Assembly (NCBI GenBank): GCA_017979445.1
Contig: CM030713.1
Span: 26,829,163-26,893,162 of the forward strand
Direction of reading: 5' to 3'
Length of the DNA stretch: 64,000 nucleotides
Origin: Akebia trifoliata
Lineage: Eukaryota > Streptophyta > Magnoliopsida > Ranunculales > Lardizabalaceae
Shown in pieces: positions 48,901-56,986 of this stretch (within the stretch, counting starts at the first letter, position 1; each line of letters starts with the position of its first letter). The position numbers were made by a program, and so were the translations under genes. The notes below the pieces were generated by a model. The model had not been told where the DNA came from. It did not search any database and worked only from the letters and a program-made list of their open reading frames with translations.

Positions 48901-49769
48901 GGAAAACTTGGGATTTCATTTAAAGATAGAGATGCATGATATATATAGTAGGGTTGGATTAATTGCAATTTTTATTGCAGAACACAGAGCGAGCTGATGA
49001 TTGGCTTATCAATGAAATGCTAAGGGCAGTATCCTTTTCATGGATTCATTTTTGAACCCCGCCCCCCCCCCCCCCCCCCCTTTTTTTTTCTCGCTACTCC
49101 TGAAACAGTCACATACACCTGGCCTTTTTCTTGAGAGCTTCTATTTCCATGCCAACTTTTACTAATGCCACCCCAAGATGTGTGCTAATTCTTTGGTGAT
49201 TTACATATGACTTGGGGTGGCATTAGCAAAAGTTGGTTTGGCAATAGGATCTCCTCCCCCCCAACCCAGTTGGTGTATCTCCTTAAGAAACATGAAGTCA
49301 CATGATCCTGGGGTGCTAGTGGTTCTTGAAAGTGTCTTTAATTTCAACCTTGGAATTCCTCTTAATTATCTCTTGGAATACTTTGAAGGAAAGGTGTTGA
49401 TTATACAGGTAAAATTGCAATCTAAAATGGTTCAGGTTATATACCTCCAAACATCGTTTGCTTATGTTGTTTCTCTTTCATTTCTTGTCAATTAGGGAAT
49501 GAAAGACCCACTCTCTAAATCTGAAGTAAGACTGTCTATGCTTAGGGAGCATTGCAGTGGCATCGTGATCAAAGAGTTAGACGCGGGTAAGGATGATGCT
49601 TACAACTTTCACTTGTAAACAATTGAAAGAATAATTACTAATGCTTCCATTGGGTTATAATCTTTTATTGTTTTCAGGGCACTGCCCACATGATGAGCGG
49701 CCCGAGGAAGTAAATTGGTTGATACAGGAATGGATCGTTACCATGGAGAGAAACCTTCAACCCTGTTGA
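42967..49769 (+). CDS. Photolyase-like domain / alpha-beta hydrolase fusion protein
   Basis: Thirteen GT-AG exons join in frame to 2142 nt (713 aa): 42967-43207, 43295-43617, 44369-44480, 44576-44927, 45707-45920, 46096-46185, 46919-47174, 47317-47429, 48562-48660, 48981-49028, 49298-49408, 49496-49586, 49678-49769. Residues 1-36 resemble a plastid or mitochondrial transit peptide. Residues 41-190 match the N-terminal Rossmann-like domain of DNA photolyases (VAVVWFKHDLRTDDHTGL). A region at about 325-420 resembles only the start of the photolyase helical domain; most of the FAD-binding part is absent. Residues 445-713 form an alpha/beta hydrolase: VHGFG oxyanion loop (458-462), nucleophile elbow GNSIG with Ser527, then probable Asp657 (GMKDP) and His685 (GHCPHDE). 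This domain order matches plant proteins annotated 'DNA photolyase' (Arabidopsis At4g25290, from memory). Substrate unknown; DNA repair is unlikely without the FAD pocket. Confidence 0.92.
43690..44368 (+). repeat. Tandem repeats filling intron 2 of the fusion gene
   Basis: GTCCAATTTTGTTGTTTAT-like units recur at about 43,688, 43,867, 43,951, 44,025, 44,128, 44,202 and 44,277. A longer unit (TTGCTTAATG.TTCAA.TATTTG...GACAATGTC..TGTT.TGTTCAGAATTT) occurs three times. Its last copy forms the true 3' splice site and first bases of exon 3 (AATTTGAAGG); the earlier ones end at 43,779 (AG kept) and 44,115 (AG changed to AT). Confidence 0.8.
47637..47991. mobile_element. MITE, TTGGGGTGCC family, full length, in intron 8
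   Basis: A 355-bp element with ends AGAGAGCTGCTATTGTCACC..CAACTTTTACTTATTACACC and GTGTAATAAGTAAAAGTTGG..GGTGCCAATAGCAGCTTTCT. A third, internal copy of the right terminal repeat (TTGGGGTGCCAATAGAAGC, about 47,727) shows that the element is composite. The copy at 56,987 has the same internal repeat, so this is the family's ancestral structure. Confidence 0.8.
49062..49089. repeat. C19-T9 homopolymer tract in intron 10
   Basis: Nineteen C followed by nine T, in the sense direction of the fusion gene and 33 bases after the donor of exon 10. It mirrors the A10-G19 tract at 34,479-34,507. Confidence 0.85.
49133..49254. mobile_element. Short MITE next to a 3' splice site (intron 10)
   Basis: GAGAGCTTCTATTTCCATGCC followed by AACTTTTACTAATGCCACCC pairs with GGGTGGCATTAGCAAAAGTT..GGCAATAGGATCTC. 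It is about 122 bases and belongs to the TTGGGGTGCC family. It ends about 44 bases before the acceptor of exon 11 (49,297), so the pyrimidine stretch serving that acceptor begins at the element's edge. Confidence 0.75.
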
Positions 49770-50656
49770 GATCATTATTTCATTTCATGTTAGTTCTATA
49801 GCATACTTAAAAGTGTAAATTCTTTGCAATGTGATCTTATTAATTCTATTATAATTCTTTCCATCTCAAATTGCTTCCTATAGTTAGCTCTATTTTCTTT
49901 CATTTTGTCAAAAACCTGGGAAATTGACACAAGTTGTGAGCATATGACCAAACATCCTTAATAGATGCGACTCAAGATTGCTATTAGGACAGAGGTGAGA
50001 ATGCTGTTAAGAGCATGGTTACCCAACAATCAATTGCGCAAAACCACCATTTCACTCATAGTATGTCCAAAACAAGTACACTGGATGTACCAATGTTCCC
50101 AAAAGTGGTTTTACTCCTTTATGAATCGAGAATCCATTAGGTATCACACTACATAGATTCGATTAACATATGTAGTGTGATGTAATAACATCAATTACAC
50201 ACCATAATCTCACTCAGAATTAGCAATCCACACCAAGTAATTAAGTGGTGCCCGTGGTGCTGTTCATTGGGGTCATGTTGGTTCATGACAGTATCACCTT
50301 TCCTCAGTTCCAAGCTTAAGCCAGAAAGGAAAATTACAATTGAACAGAGAAAAGAATTTTGGGCTTGAGACCTTAGCTCAATCAGTTGATGTATGGCACA
50401 GCAATTATAATACCATAGTTTCAATACCAATGCACACAACAAAAAGGAAATTCAAAATTTATTATTTTGATAATTAAATTTGATAGGGAGTGAAAGTTCC
50501 AAAGCCATTTTCACATGATAATATGAGAATACATCATAAAAACCCAAGAATGGTTAAAGAGTAAATTTTTTTCTTATTTGCATGACAAAATTTTCAAGTA
50601 TTACTTGGATTGCACTCACTGAAACGCTAGTGGTATAAATTTCGGATCGGGACGCC
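49770..50656. other. Space between convergent genes
   Basis: It holds the 3' flanks of the fusion gene (+) and the CHCH gene (-). At about 50,355-50,440 there is a weak tRNA-like pattern (TAGCTCAATCAGTTGATGTA, then ATAGTTTCAATACC) that may be a SINE remnant. No gene seen. Confidence 0.4.
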
Positions 50657-51208
50657 CTATTTATCTAGTGAACTCACCAGCTGCCTAACTCTGCCAGCAC
50701 AATCCGCAAAAGTTTTCACCATCTGAGCACATTTCAGAGGGTCTTTGGCATGTTCCTTGTAACAATCCAAGCACGCATCTTTCTCGGCTAAACATGGCAT
50801 AGGTTTCTGGTAAGGAAGCTTGAACTCCTTATCGTGGAGTTCTTTGGCTCTTCGTGTCACGTCTTGCGCCATACCTTCCTCCTGCTTCTGTAACCTCTCC
50901 ACAACCCTTTCACTCTCTCGCAGAACGGATAGGATTCCATCCAACTCTGTATTTGTAATCTTGGGTGGAGAAGGGGATGACGGCAAGAACAATGGGGGCT
51001 GGGGTGGCTGTCCAGCTTTGTTAGTGCCCTTGTGAGTCTCAGAACCATTAGAGGCCTCTTGATGATGCACCTTGCTCTGGGTAGGCTGCAAGCCCAGTGG
51101 TATCTTTCGTTTGGGTTTCTTTGTTTTCTTCTTCTTCAACTTGTCCCCATCGTCAGCAAGGTGACTGGCTAACTTGGAGCTGATTTGAATTGTAAATGAT
51201 TCACTCAT
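50657..51208 (-). CDS. CHCH (twin CX9C) domain protein, probably mitochondrial intermembrane space
   Basis: A 183-residue, single-exon reading frame. The C-terminal 47 residues hold cysteines at 139, 146, 149, 160 and 170. C139-C149 and C160-C170 are CX9C pairs separated by ten residues, the helix-hairpin pattern of CHCH proteins folded by the Mia40 relay. The N-terminal part has a lysine-rich run (about 24-36, KLKKKKTKKPKRK), then a proline/serine-rich stretch (PPQPPLFLPSSPSPP) and a charged helical segment (about 87-125). The frame is open seven codons further upstream but begins there with GTG; the first ATG, followed by AGTGAATC, is at 51,208. No orthologue name is certain: size exceeds COX19-like proteins. 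The extra Cys146 is unpaired by the pattern. Confidence 0.82.
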   Translation of the reverse strand: MSESFTIQISSKLASHLADDGDKLKKKKTKKPKRKIPLGLQPTQSKVHHQEASNGSETHKGTNKAGQPPQPPLFLPSSPSPPKITNTELDGILSVLRESERVVERLQKQEEGMAQDVTRRAKELHDKEFKLPYQKPMPCLAEKDACLDCYKEHAKDPLKCAQMVKTFADCAGRVRQLVSSLDK

Positions 51209-52544
51209 AATAGTGTCTCCAGGATACACTACTTCCTACCTGACATAGTGTCCAGGCAGGCAATCTTGTGAGTCAAAATATAATATGCAGACACATTGGA
51301 GCAATCAAATAAGACAATATGAACTATTCTGCTCGTAATAGAAAATGTAATGAATTCTTTGCACGCCCACACGCACACACACACACACTAGCACGTTCAC
51401 TCGTGTGCATGGGTGTGTGTGAGTGTGCGCGCATGTGGGCGTGGGCGCGTGTGCATGTGGGTAGAGCAAAAAATCGAAAAAATTAAAGATATTGGAAAAA
51501 CATTGTGGTTTAGTTTTCAAAAGATATTAATTTTAGGAGTCAAGACTAGCCAGCCTTGGTAAGATTTATGGATTACTGCATTGGCAATCCAACACCACAG
51601 CCTTCTAGATTTCATGGAAAAACTTCGATAAAAATATTATGTTTTGAGCTTAATCCAAGGTATTGAAAATGGATGGTTACTGAACTCTCAAAATTTAAAA
51701 TTAAAATTCAACGGTGAAATATAAGATTTTTGTTTTCAAAGTTTATAGAATTTTGCCCTCTACAACCCTCTGTGGCATCGGACCATATTTTTGGATGCCA
51801 CAAAGTGATGCAGTCAGGAGATTTCCCTTTCTAAGGATAGTGCTTTTCTAATTTTACACCCTATCTTACTAATCAAAAGAAGAAAAATAAAAGGCAATTT
51901 CTAAAACTCATCTTGTAAAAGAAAAATGATAAGCTAAATATACAGTATTAAAAAGGCAGAGAGCATAATAAGTTGGATGTATGGCATTGGTCACCACTAA
52001 CCAAATGTTGAAAATTCAGACCAAGATAAGAAGGAAGAATATTACCCGTGTAATACACAAGCATAATTTCATGAGCATACCATACATACTGCATCCAGCT
52101 AAATATGCCAAGGAATTTCAGTTAAGATATTGAAGAGGTGAAAAGTAAGTACATACTCAAGTATTGCTTCCAGGTTCACCAGATTAAATATCATAGCATC
52201 AAATCGATCTGGAATCCAGAGAATTCTATTTATTATGTGGGACTTTTCATTTTCCTCTCAGGAATTACTATCACGGGCAAATGGGAGTCTGGCATGTAGG
52301 AAACGGAAATAAACAAATATGATAATCAAGCAAATACAGCTCTAGAAGGTGGGATGATCAAGATTTCCAAGAATCAAGATGACGTGAGATTGTAGAATGG
52401 AACTTAACTTTGACAAGGGTTTGCCAGGAAACAAGACTGGCAAGGATCACAAACATACTCAAAGATTCATCGAGTATAATGTTGAAAGGCTAATATTAGT
52501 CCATGGCCATAAAGATTCAAAATTATTAATTCACCAAATTAGAT
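51209..52544. other. Intergenic with a repeat copy and a CA/TG microsatellite
   Basis: 51,362-51,455 is an AC/GT-rich stretch (CACACACAC ... GTGTGTGTGAGTGTG) that is nearly palindromic. 51,540-51,835 is a partial copy of the dispersed repeat (GGTAAGATTTATGGATTACT, CCTTCTAGATTTCATGGAAA, GGATGCCACAAAGTGATG) also found inside the element at 10,313. The remainder shows nothing. Confidence 0.55.
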
Positions 52545-52990
52545 TCCTTGAAAACAGAACACTTTTAATCATCTTATACCTCAAACAATGGACCTGCATC
52601 CGCATCTACCAAAGCATTGGCCAAATTTGGGATTATTACATAAATAAATGCGAAATCGCCCTTATAACTTTCACAGGGAAAGATAATGGTGCAAATGGGA
52701 ATTCCATGATGGAGGAATTTGATCTATGGGCTTAAACTTCTGCACCACTAACACCTAGGCATTTATGGTGTCTTGGTTGGGTTCATATCATTCAGTATGA
52801 AAGCCAGCACCACATCTCGGTTTCAAAACCCAAAATGAGTGACCTGAAGAAAGGGCCAATCGGGGGCCAAAAAGAATAGTACCAAAGTGAAAACCAGTGG
52901 TAAGTGGAGACCGAGGGTGTCGGTGGCTGCGCACATCAGCTGCAGAGCATGGTGGTGCAACCCCAAAGCAAGGAACTTAACTTCTTATCA
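52545..52990 (+). repeat. Direct duplication, copy 1 (left part), with SINE-like head
   Basis: CATCTTATACCTCAAACAAT, GGCCAAATTTGGGATTATT, GGTGCAAATGGGAA, CACCACTAACACCTAGGCAT and ATTTATGGTGT.TTGGTT recur in the same order at 55,920-56,440. The later part is the tRNA-like SINE unit also found at 35,570 (TGAAAGCCAGCACCACATCT, TCGGTTTCAAAACCC as B-box-like). Confidence 0.75.
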
Positions 52991-53083
52991 TTCTTTTGGG
53001 AACTATTTAGAAAGACAAAGTTAACAAACAAGCTATCACCCAAAAGTTGGAAAGTATTTAGAAAGAAACCCCTCCCCAGGGTC

Positions 53084-53090
53084 TATAAAT
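53084..53090 (+). promoter_or_regulatory. TATA-like box, left arm of inverted repeat
   Basis: TATAAAT followed by pyrimidine-rich sequence (CTTCTCTCTCAAGTTTCATT, later a CT run at 53,268-53,292), as in a plant core promoter pointing inward. Confidence 0.45.
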
Positions 53091-55430
53091 ACTATTCCCG
53101 ATTTTTTTCTTCTCTCTCAAGTTTCATTTCTTGTTTCATCTCCGCCATCCGATCTCACCCATTTCCAAAACCTCTCTCACATGTCTCTCCCTAACTTCCT
53201 CCACTTTCCCTTTTTCATCTCACACTAACCTCGTAAGGGGGAGGAGGTTGCAATGACCATTGCATGGTGCTCTCTCTCTCTCTCTCTCTCTCCCTGTTTC
53301 AGTTACTTTGCACTAAATCGATTCGATGCGATTCTAAATGGTGTTAGATGAACACATGAAATTTGTAAATTATATTGAGCAATTTTAAGTTTGATTGAAT
53401 CAATAAATCTATAAATGACAGGGTCTGGTTGATTATTGTTACGGGGGATTTCTTGTTTGTATACAAGTACATCAAAATCTGTAAATTATATAAAGAGATC
53501 TTAAGTTGATTGAATTGATAAATCTATAAATTATATTTGCATAGATGAGATCTTATTCGTAGATGTTGATTTCTTGGGGGCCTGTTTGGGCGTTAATTTT
53601 GTTTTGTTTATTTGTGTCCTTGGTTGAGAACTCCTTATCCTCTTTTCAATAAATTTTAGTTCATAAAAAGAAACAATGGATCTGTAGTAAATCTGAGATT
53701 CAAGCAAATAATTTTTTCTTTTGAAACTACTATGGTGCAGCCAAGTCTTTCTCTGTTTTAGGTACTCCGCACCAAATCGAGCATATACACTAAGGTTTTT
53801 CATCCCATTTAGGAATTTTTGTCTACAGATTTCGTGCTCTGGTATGTTTAATTCAATTGTACTTTCTTGATTTATCTAAAGATTCAATGCGATTGTAATT
53901 GGTGTTAGATGAATACATGAAATTTATAAATTATATTGAGCGATTTTAGGTTGATCGAATTGATAAATCTATAAATTATAGGGTCTGGTTGATTACTGTT
54001 ATGGGGATTTTTTGTTTGTAGATGAGTACATGAAATCTGTAAATAATATTGAGCAATCTTACGTTGATTGAATTGATCAATCTGTAAATTATATTGTATA
54101 TATGAGATCTTGTTCATAGACAGTGATTTCTTGTGGGCTTTCTTGGTTGTTAATTTTATTTTTCTTTTGATCTTTGTTTTTGTTTATTTGTATCCTTACT
54201 TAAGGACTCCTTATCCTCTATTCAACAAATTTTAGTTTATAAAAAAAATGAATCTGTAGTAAATCTGAGATACATGTTATAGTTGCACCTTTTTTTTAAT
54301 CATCCCTATTGGTAAGAATCTTTGAAAGTTAAGTTTTTATGAAGAATCAGGATTTGCAACAAATAATATGGGGAATTAAGGTAGGTTATGATGATAGTAA
54401 TTATGTAAGATTTTGATACTTTACAGCTCTTTTTTTATTTGTTGAAGATAGATTTTATTATTGATGCAAAAAAAAAATTGGTATGCAATTTAATTGGATT
54501 TTTTCTTAATCTCTTATGTTTTTTCGTCTTCTCCTTTTCTCATAATCCTCAAAATTCATACTAAGTAAACTTTTTTTTTTTATCAGTTATTTTAGAACAA
54601 GGAAAAAACATAAGGGATTAAGAAGCAAACCAACCAAATTTTTTTTTCACTAATAATAAAATCTATTAGAACTATAATGTATCAAAATCGTACCTAATTA
54701 TTATCACAATGGCCTACCTTAATCCCCTATTATCATTTGTTCCAAATCCAGATTTTCCATAAAAATAGAAAAACCAACACAACTTCCAAAATTTCCTACT
54801 AACAGGGAGGAAACAAAAAGGTGGGTATCTTAGATTTACTACAGATACATTGTTTTTTTATAAATGAAAATTTATTGAAAAGATGATAAGGAGTCCTCAA
54901 GCAAGATAAAATAAAGAACAAAGAACAAAAGAAAACAACAAAATCAACACTTAGGAAAGCTCACAAGAAATCACCATCTATAAACAAGATCTCATTTATA
55001 CAATATAATTTACAGATTTATCGATTCAATCAACCTAATAATACTCAATATAATTTACAGATTTCATGTACTCGCCTACAAACAAGAAACCCCATATAAC
55101 AATAATCAATCAGACCATATAAGTTACCAATTGATCGATTCGATCATACTAAGATTGCACAATATAATTTACAGAGTTTACGTACTCGTTTTTAACACCA
55201 ATTACAAGCGCATTGGATCATAGATAAATCAAAAGAATCAAGAAAGTGAAGCAAATTAAAAATACTAGGAACAAAATCTGTAAACCAAAATTCCTACACG
55301 AAAAGGACAAAAAACCTCAGTATATATGTTCGACTTGGTGTAGAGCACCTAAAACAGAGAAAGAGTATCCAAAGTTGAGCAAGAACACAAGAGAGGGGAG
55401 GGAAAATGACGGGAAAAAAACAGAAAAACT

Positions 55431-55437
55431 ATTTATA
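55431..55437 (-). promoter_or_regulatory. TATA-like box, right arm of inverted repeat
   Basis: ATTTATA on the plus strand is TATAAAT on the minus strand, the mirror copy of the left-arm box, again followed inward by a CT-rich leader-like stretch. Confidence 0.45.
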
Positions 55438-55483
55438 GACGTTGTGGGAGGGCTTTCTTTCTAAGTAGTTCCCAACTTTTGGG

Positions 55484-55810
55484 TTCATATCATTAACTAA
55501 CAATAAGGATGGTCTAGGGTTATAGCAAGACTCACACAAACGATTCCTCATGGGACAAAACTAGACATCCGATTCATGAACTTGAGCTTCACATAATGAT
55601 TTCTCCACAAAAAAAAAAGAAGGTAAGATCATGGATTCAATAACAACCTAAAACCAAGATCTATTGAGACACAAAAATTTAGAAATAGAGAGGAGAATTA
55701 AAGATATGAGGGTTTGGTGCTTTGAACACTCTTAAGTGGCCTTGTTTGATTTTCTTTCGTGTTCTGGAACTACTAGAAGGCGACTAACTTTGTGCCTTGA
55801 AAAGTGCTAT
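55484..55810 (+). repeat. Direct duplication, copy 1 (right part)
   Basis: GTTCATATCATTAACTAACA, GGATGGTCTAGGGTTATAG, GATTCATGAACT, GAGGGTTTGGTGCTTTGAAC and CTTGTTTGATTTTCTTTCGT recur in order at 56,464-56,950. Together with 52,545-52,990 this shows that one ancestral unit was split by the inverted repeat. Confidence 0.7.
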
Positions 55811-55919
55811 GATAGAAATGAGTAGGACTAGCCTGATTAAGTTAGTAAGGAAAAAGGGCCTTACTAAGGCTCATCCACCGTCAAAAAAAAACCTTTGAGA
55901 ATTACTACTGCACCTAAGT

Positions 55920-56950
55920 AGGTTCCCTGAAAATAGAAAATTATCTTATACCTCAAATAATGGACACACATCTCCATCTTCGAGAACATCGGCCAAATTT
56001 GGGATTATTCCATGGACTTGGATATTTGGAAAATTTAGATTATTCCATGAACAAATGATAAATGGCGCTGAAAACTTTCGAAGGGAGAGATAACGGTGCA
56101 AATGGGAACTCCAAGATGAAGGAATTTGGGCTATAAATAATAAAGACTCCTTAACTTGTTTACAACCCCAAAGAAATATGGACTAAACTTTCCGCACCAC
56201 TAACACCTAGGCATTTATGGTGTATTGGTTAGGTTCGTATATTCGGTATCAAAGCCAGCACAACATCTTGGTTTCAAAACCCAGAATGAGCGATTTGAGG
56301 AAAAGGCCACTTGGGCCCCCAAAAAGAATGGTACCAAAGCAAACGCCACAACAAAGTGGACACCGAGGCATTAGTGGCTGGAGAGCGTGGTGGTGCAACA
56401 CCAAAGAGATGAGCTTAACTTGCCGCACCACCACAGAGACATAGGGAATTTCGGTGTATCGAGTTCATATTATTAACTGATAATAGGGATGGTCTAGGGT
56501 TATAGTCCTAGATATTCGATTCATGGACTCGCGGTGGATTCGCATGACTCAAAGGATGACAATCACTTCTTGAGAAAAAGGTTTAAGTAGAATGCCTTCT
56601 TCATACAAAGGGTACTGTTCTAGAATCAAAACCAAATGTTTGCAAATAATGTTGAAATTGAAATAATAAAAAAAAAGCGTGCAGGAATCATGAATTTCAG
56701 ATGAAAATCATTACTACAAATCAAGTTTTCATCAATGTAACTCCCAAGAACTAAATGCAAAACCGATCAATCATGGATTAGACAACAACCTAAAACAGAT
56801 CGATTAAGACCTAATAATTTAGAAAGAGAGAGAGAGAGAGAGAGAGTTACAGATACGAGGGTTTGGAGCTCTGAACACTCCTGAGTCGCCTTGTTTGATT
56901 TGCTTTGGTGTTCTGAAAGGCCAGATATGAATTTGCGCCTTGAGCATTTG
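55920..56950 (+). repeat. Direct duplication, copy 2, unsplit
   Basis: This copy runs from the 52,545-type sequence straight into the 55,484-type sequence at about 56,460. It includes a SINE-like head (CACCTAGGCATTTATGGTGT, TTGGTTAGGTTCG, TCTTGGTTTCAAAACCC) and a (GA)n run at 56,824-56,845. Read on the minus strand, the last 120 bases look like a 5' leader (CAAACAAGGCGACTCAGGAG ... CCTCGTATCTGTAACTCTCT). Confidence 0.75.
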
Positions 56951-56986
56951 AGCTTGAAGAAAGAGAAAATGTCCTTTTAAATATTT

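Larger units (their letters stand above)
53041..55483. repeat. 2.4-kb inverted repeat with convergent TATA boxes
   Basis: The left arm begins CAAAAGTTGG, AGTATTTAGAAAGAAACCCC, GTCTATAAAT (53,081-53,090). The right arm ends with the mirror image: ATTTATAGAC (55,431-55,440), GGGCTTTCTTTCTAAGTAG, CCCAACTTTTGG. Inside, both arms share GTAAATTATATTGAGCAAT-like, GATAAATCTATAAATTATA, TTGTTTGTAGATGAGTACAT, GACTCCTTATCCTCTTTTCAA and, near the centre (about 54,560), CCTCAAAATTCATACTAAGT. The left arm (about 1.5 kb) holds two tandem units (53,320-53,700 and 53,880-54,270) and the right (about 0.9 kb) one. A CT-rich leader-like stretch follows each TATA box. No protein is recognisable; each arm looks like a promoter, leader and first-intron fragment of a gene. 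Confidence 0.85.

Noticed and set aside
51209..51229. Upstream extension of the CHCH frame by seven codons
   Set aside because: The frame is open but begins with GTG, not ATG, and a eukaryotic nuclear gene would start at the ATG at 51,208.
52545..56440. A and A' as the two LTRs of a retrotransposon with the inverted repeat as its body
   Set aside because: A' continues into T' just as A does into T on the far side of the inverted repeat, which is the pattern of a tandem duplication with an insertion. No primer-binding site, polypurine tract or coding domain was seen.
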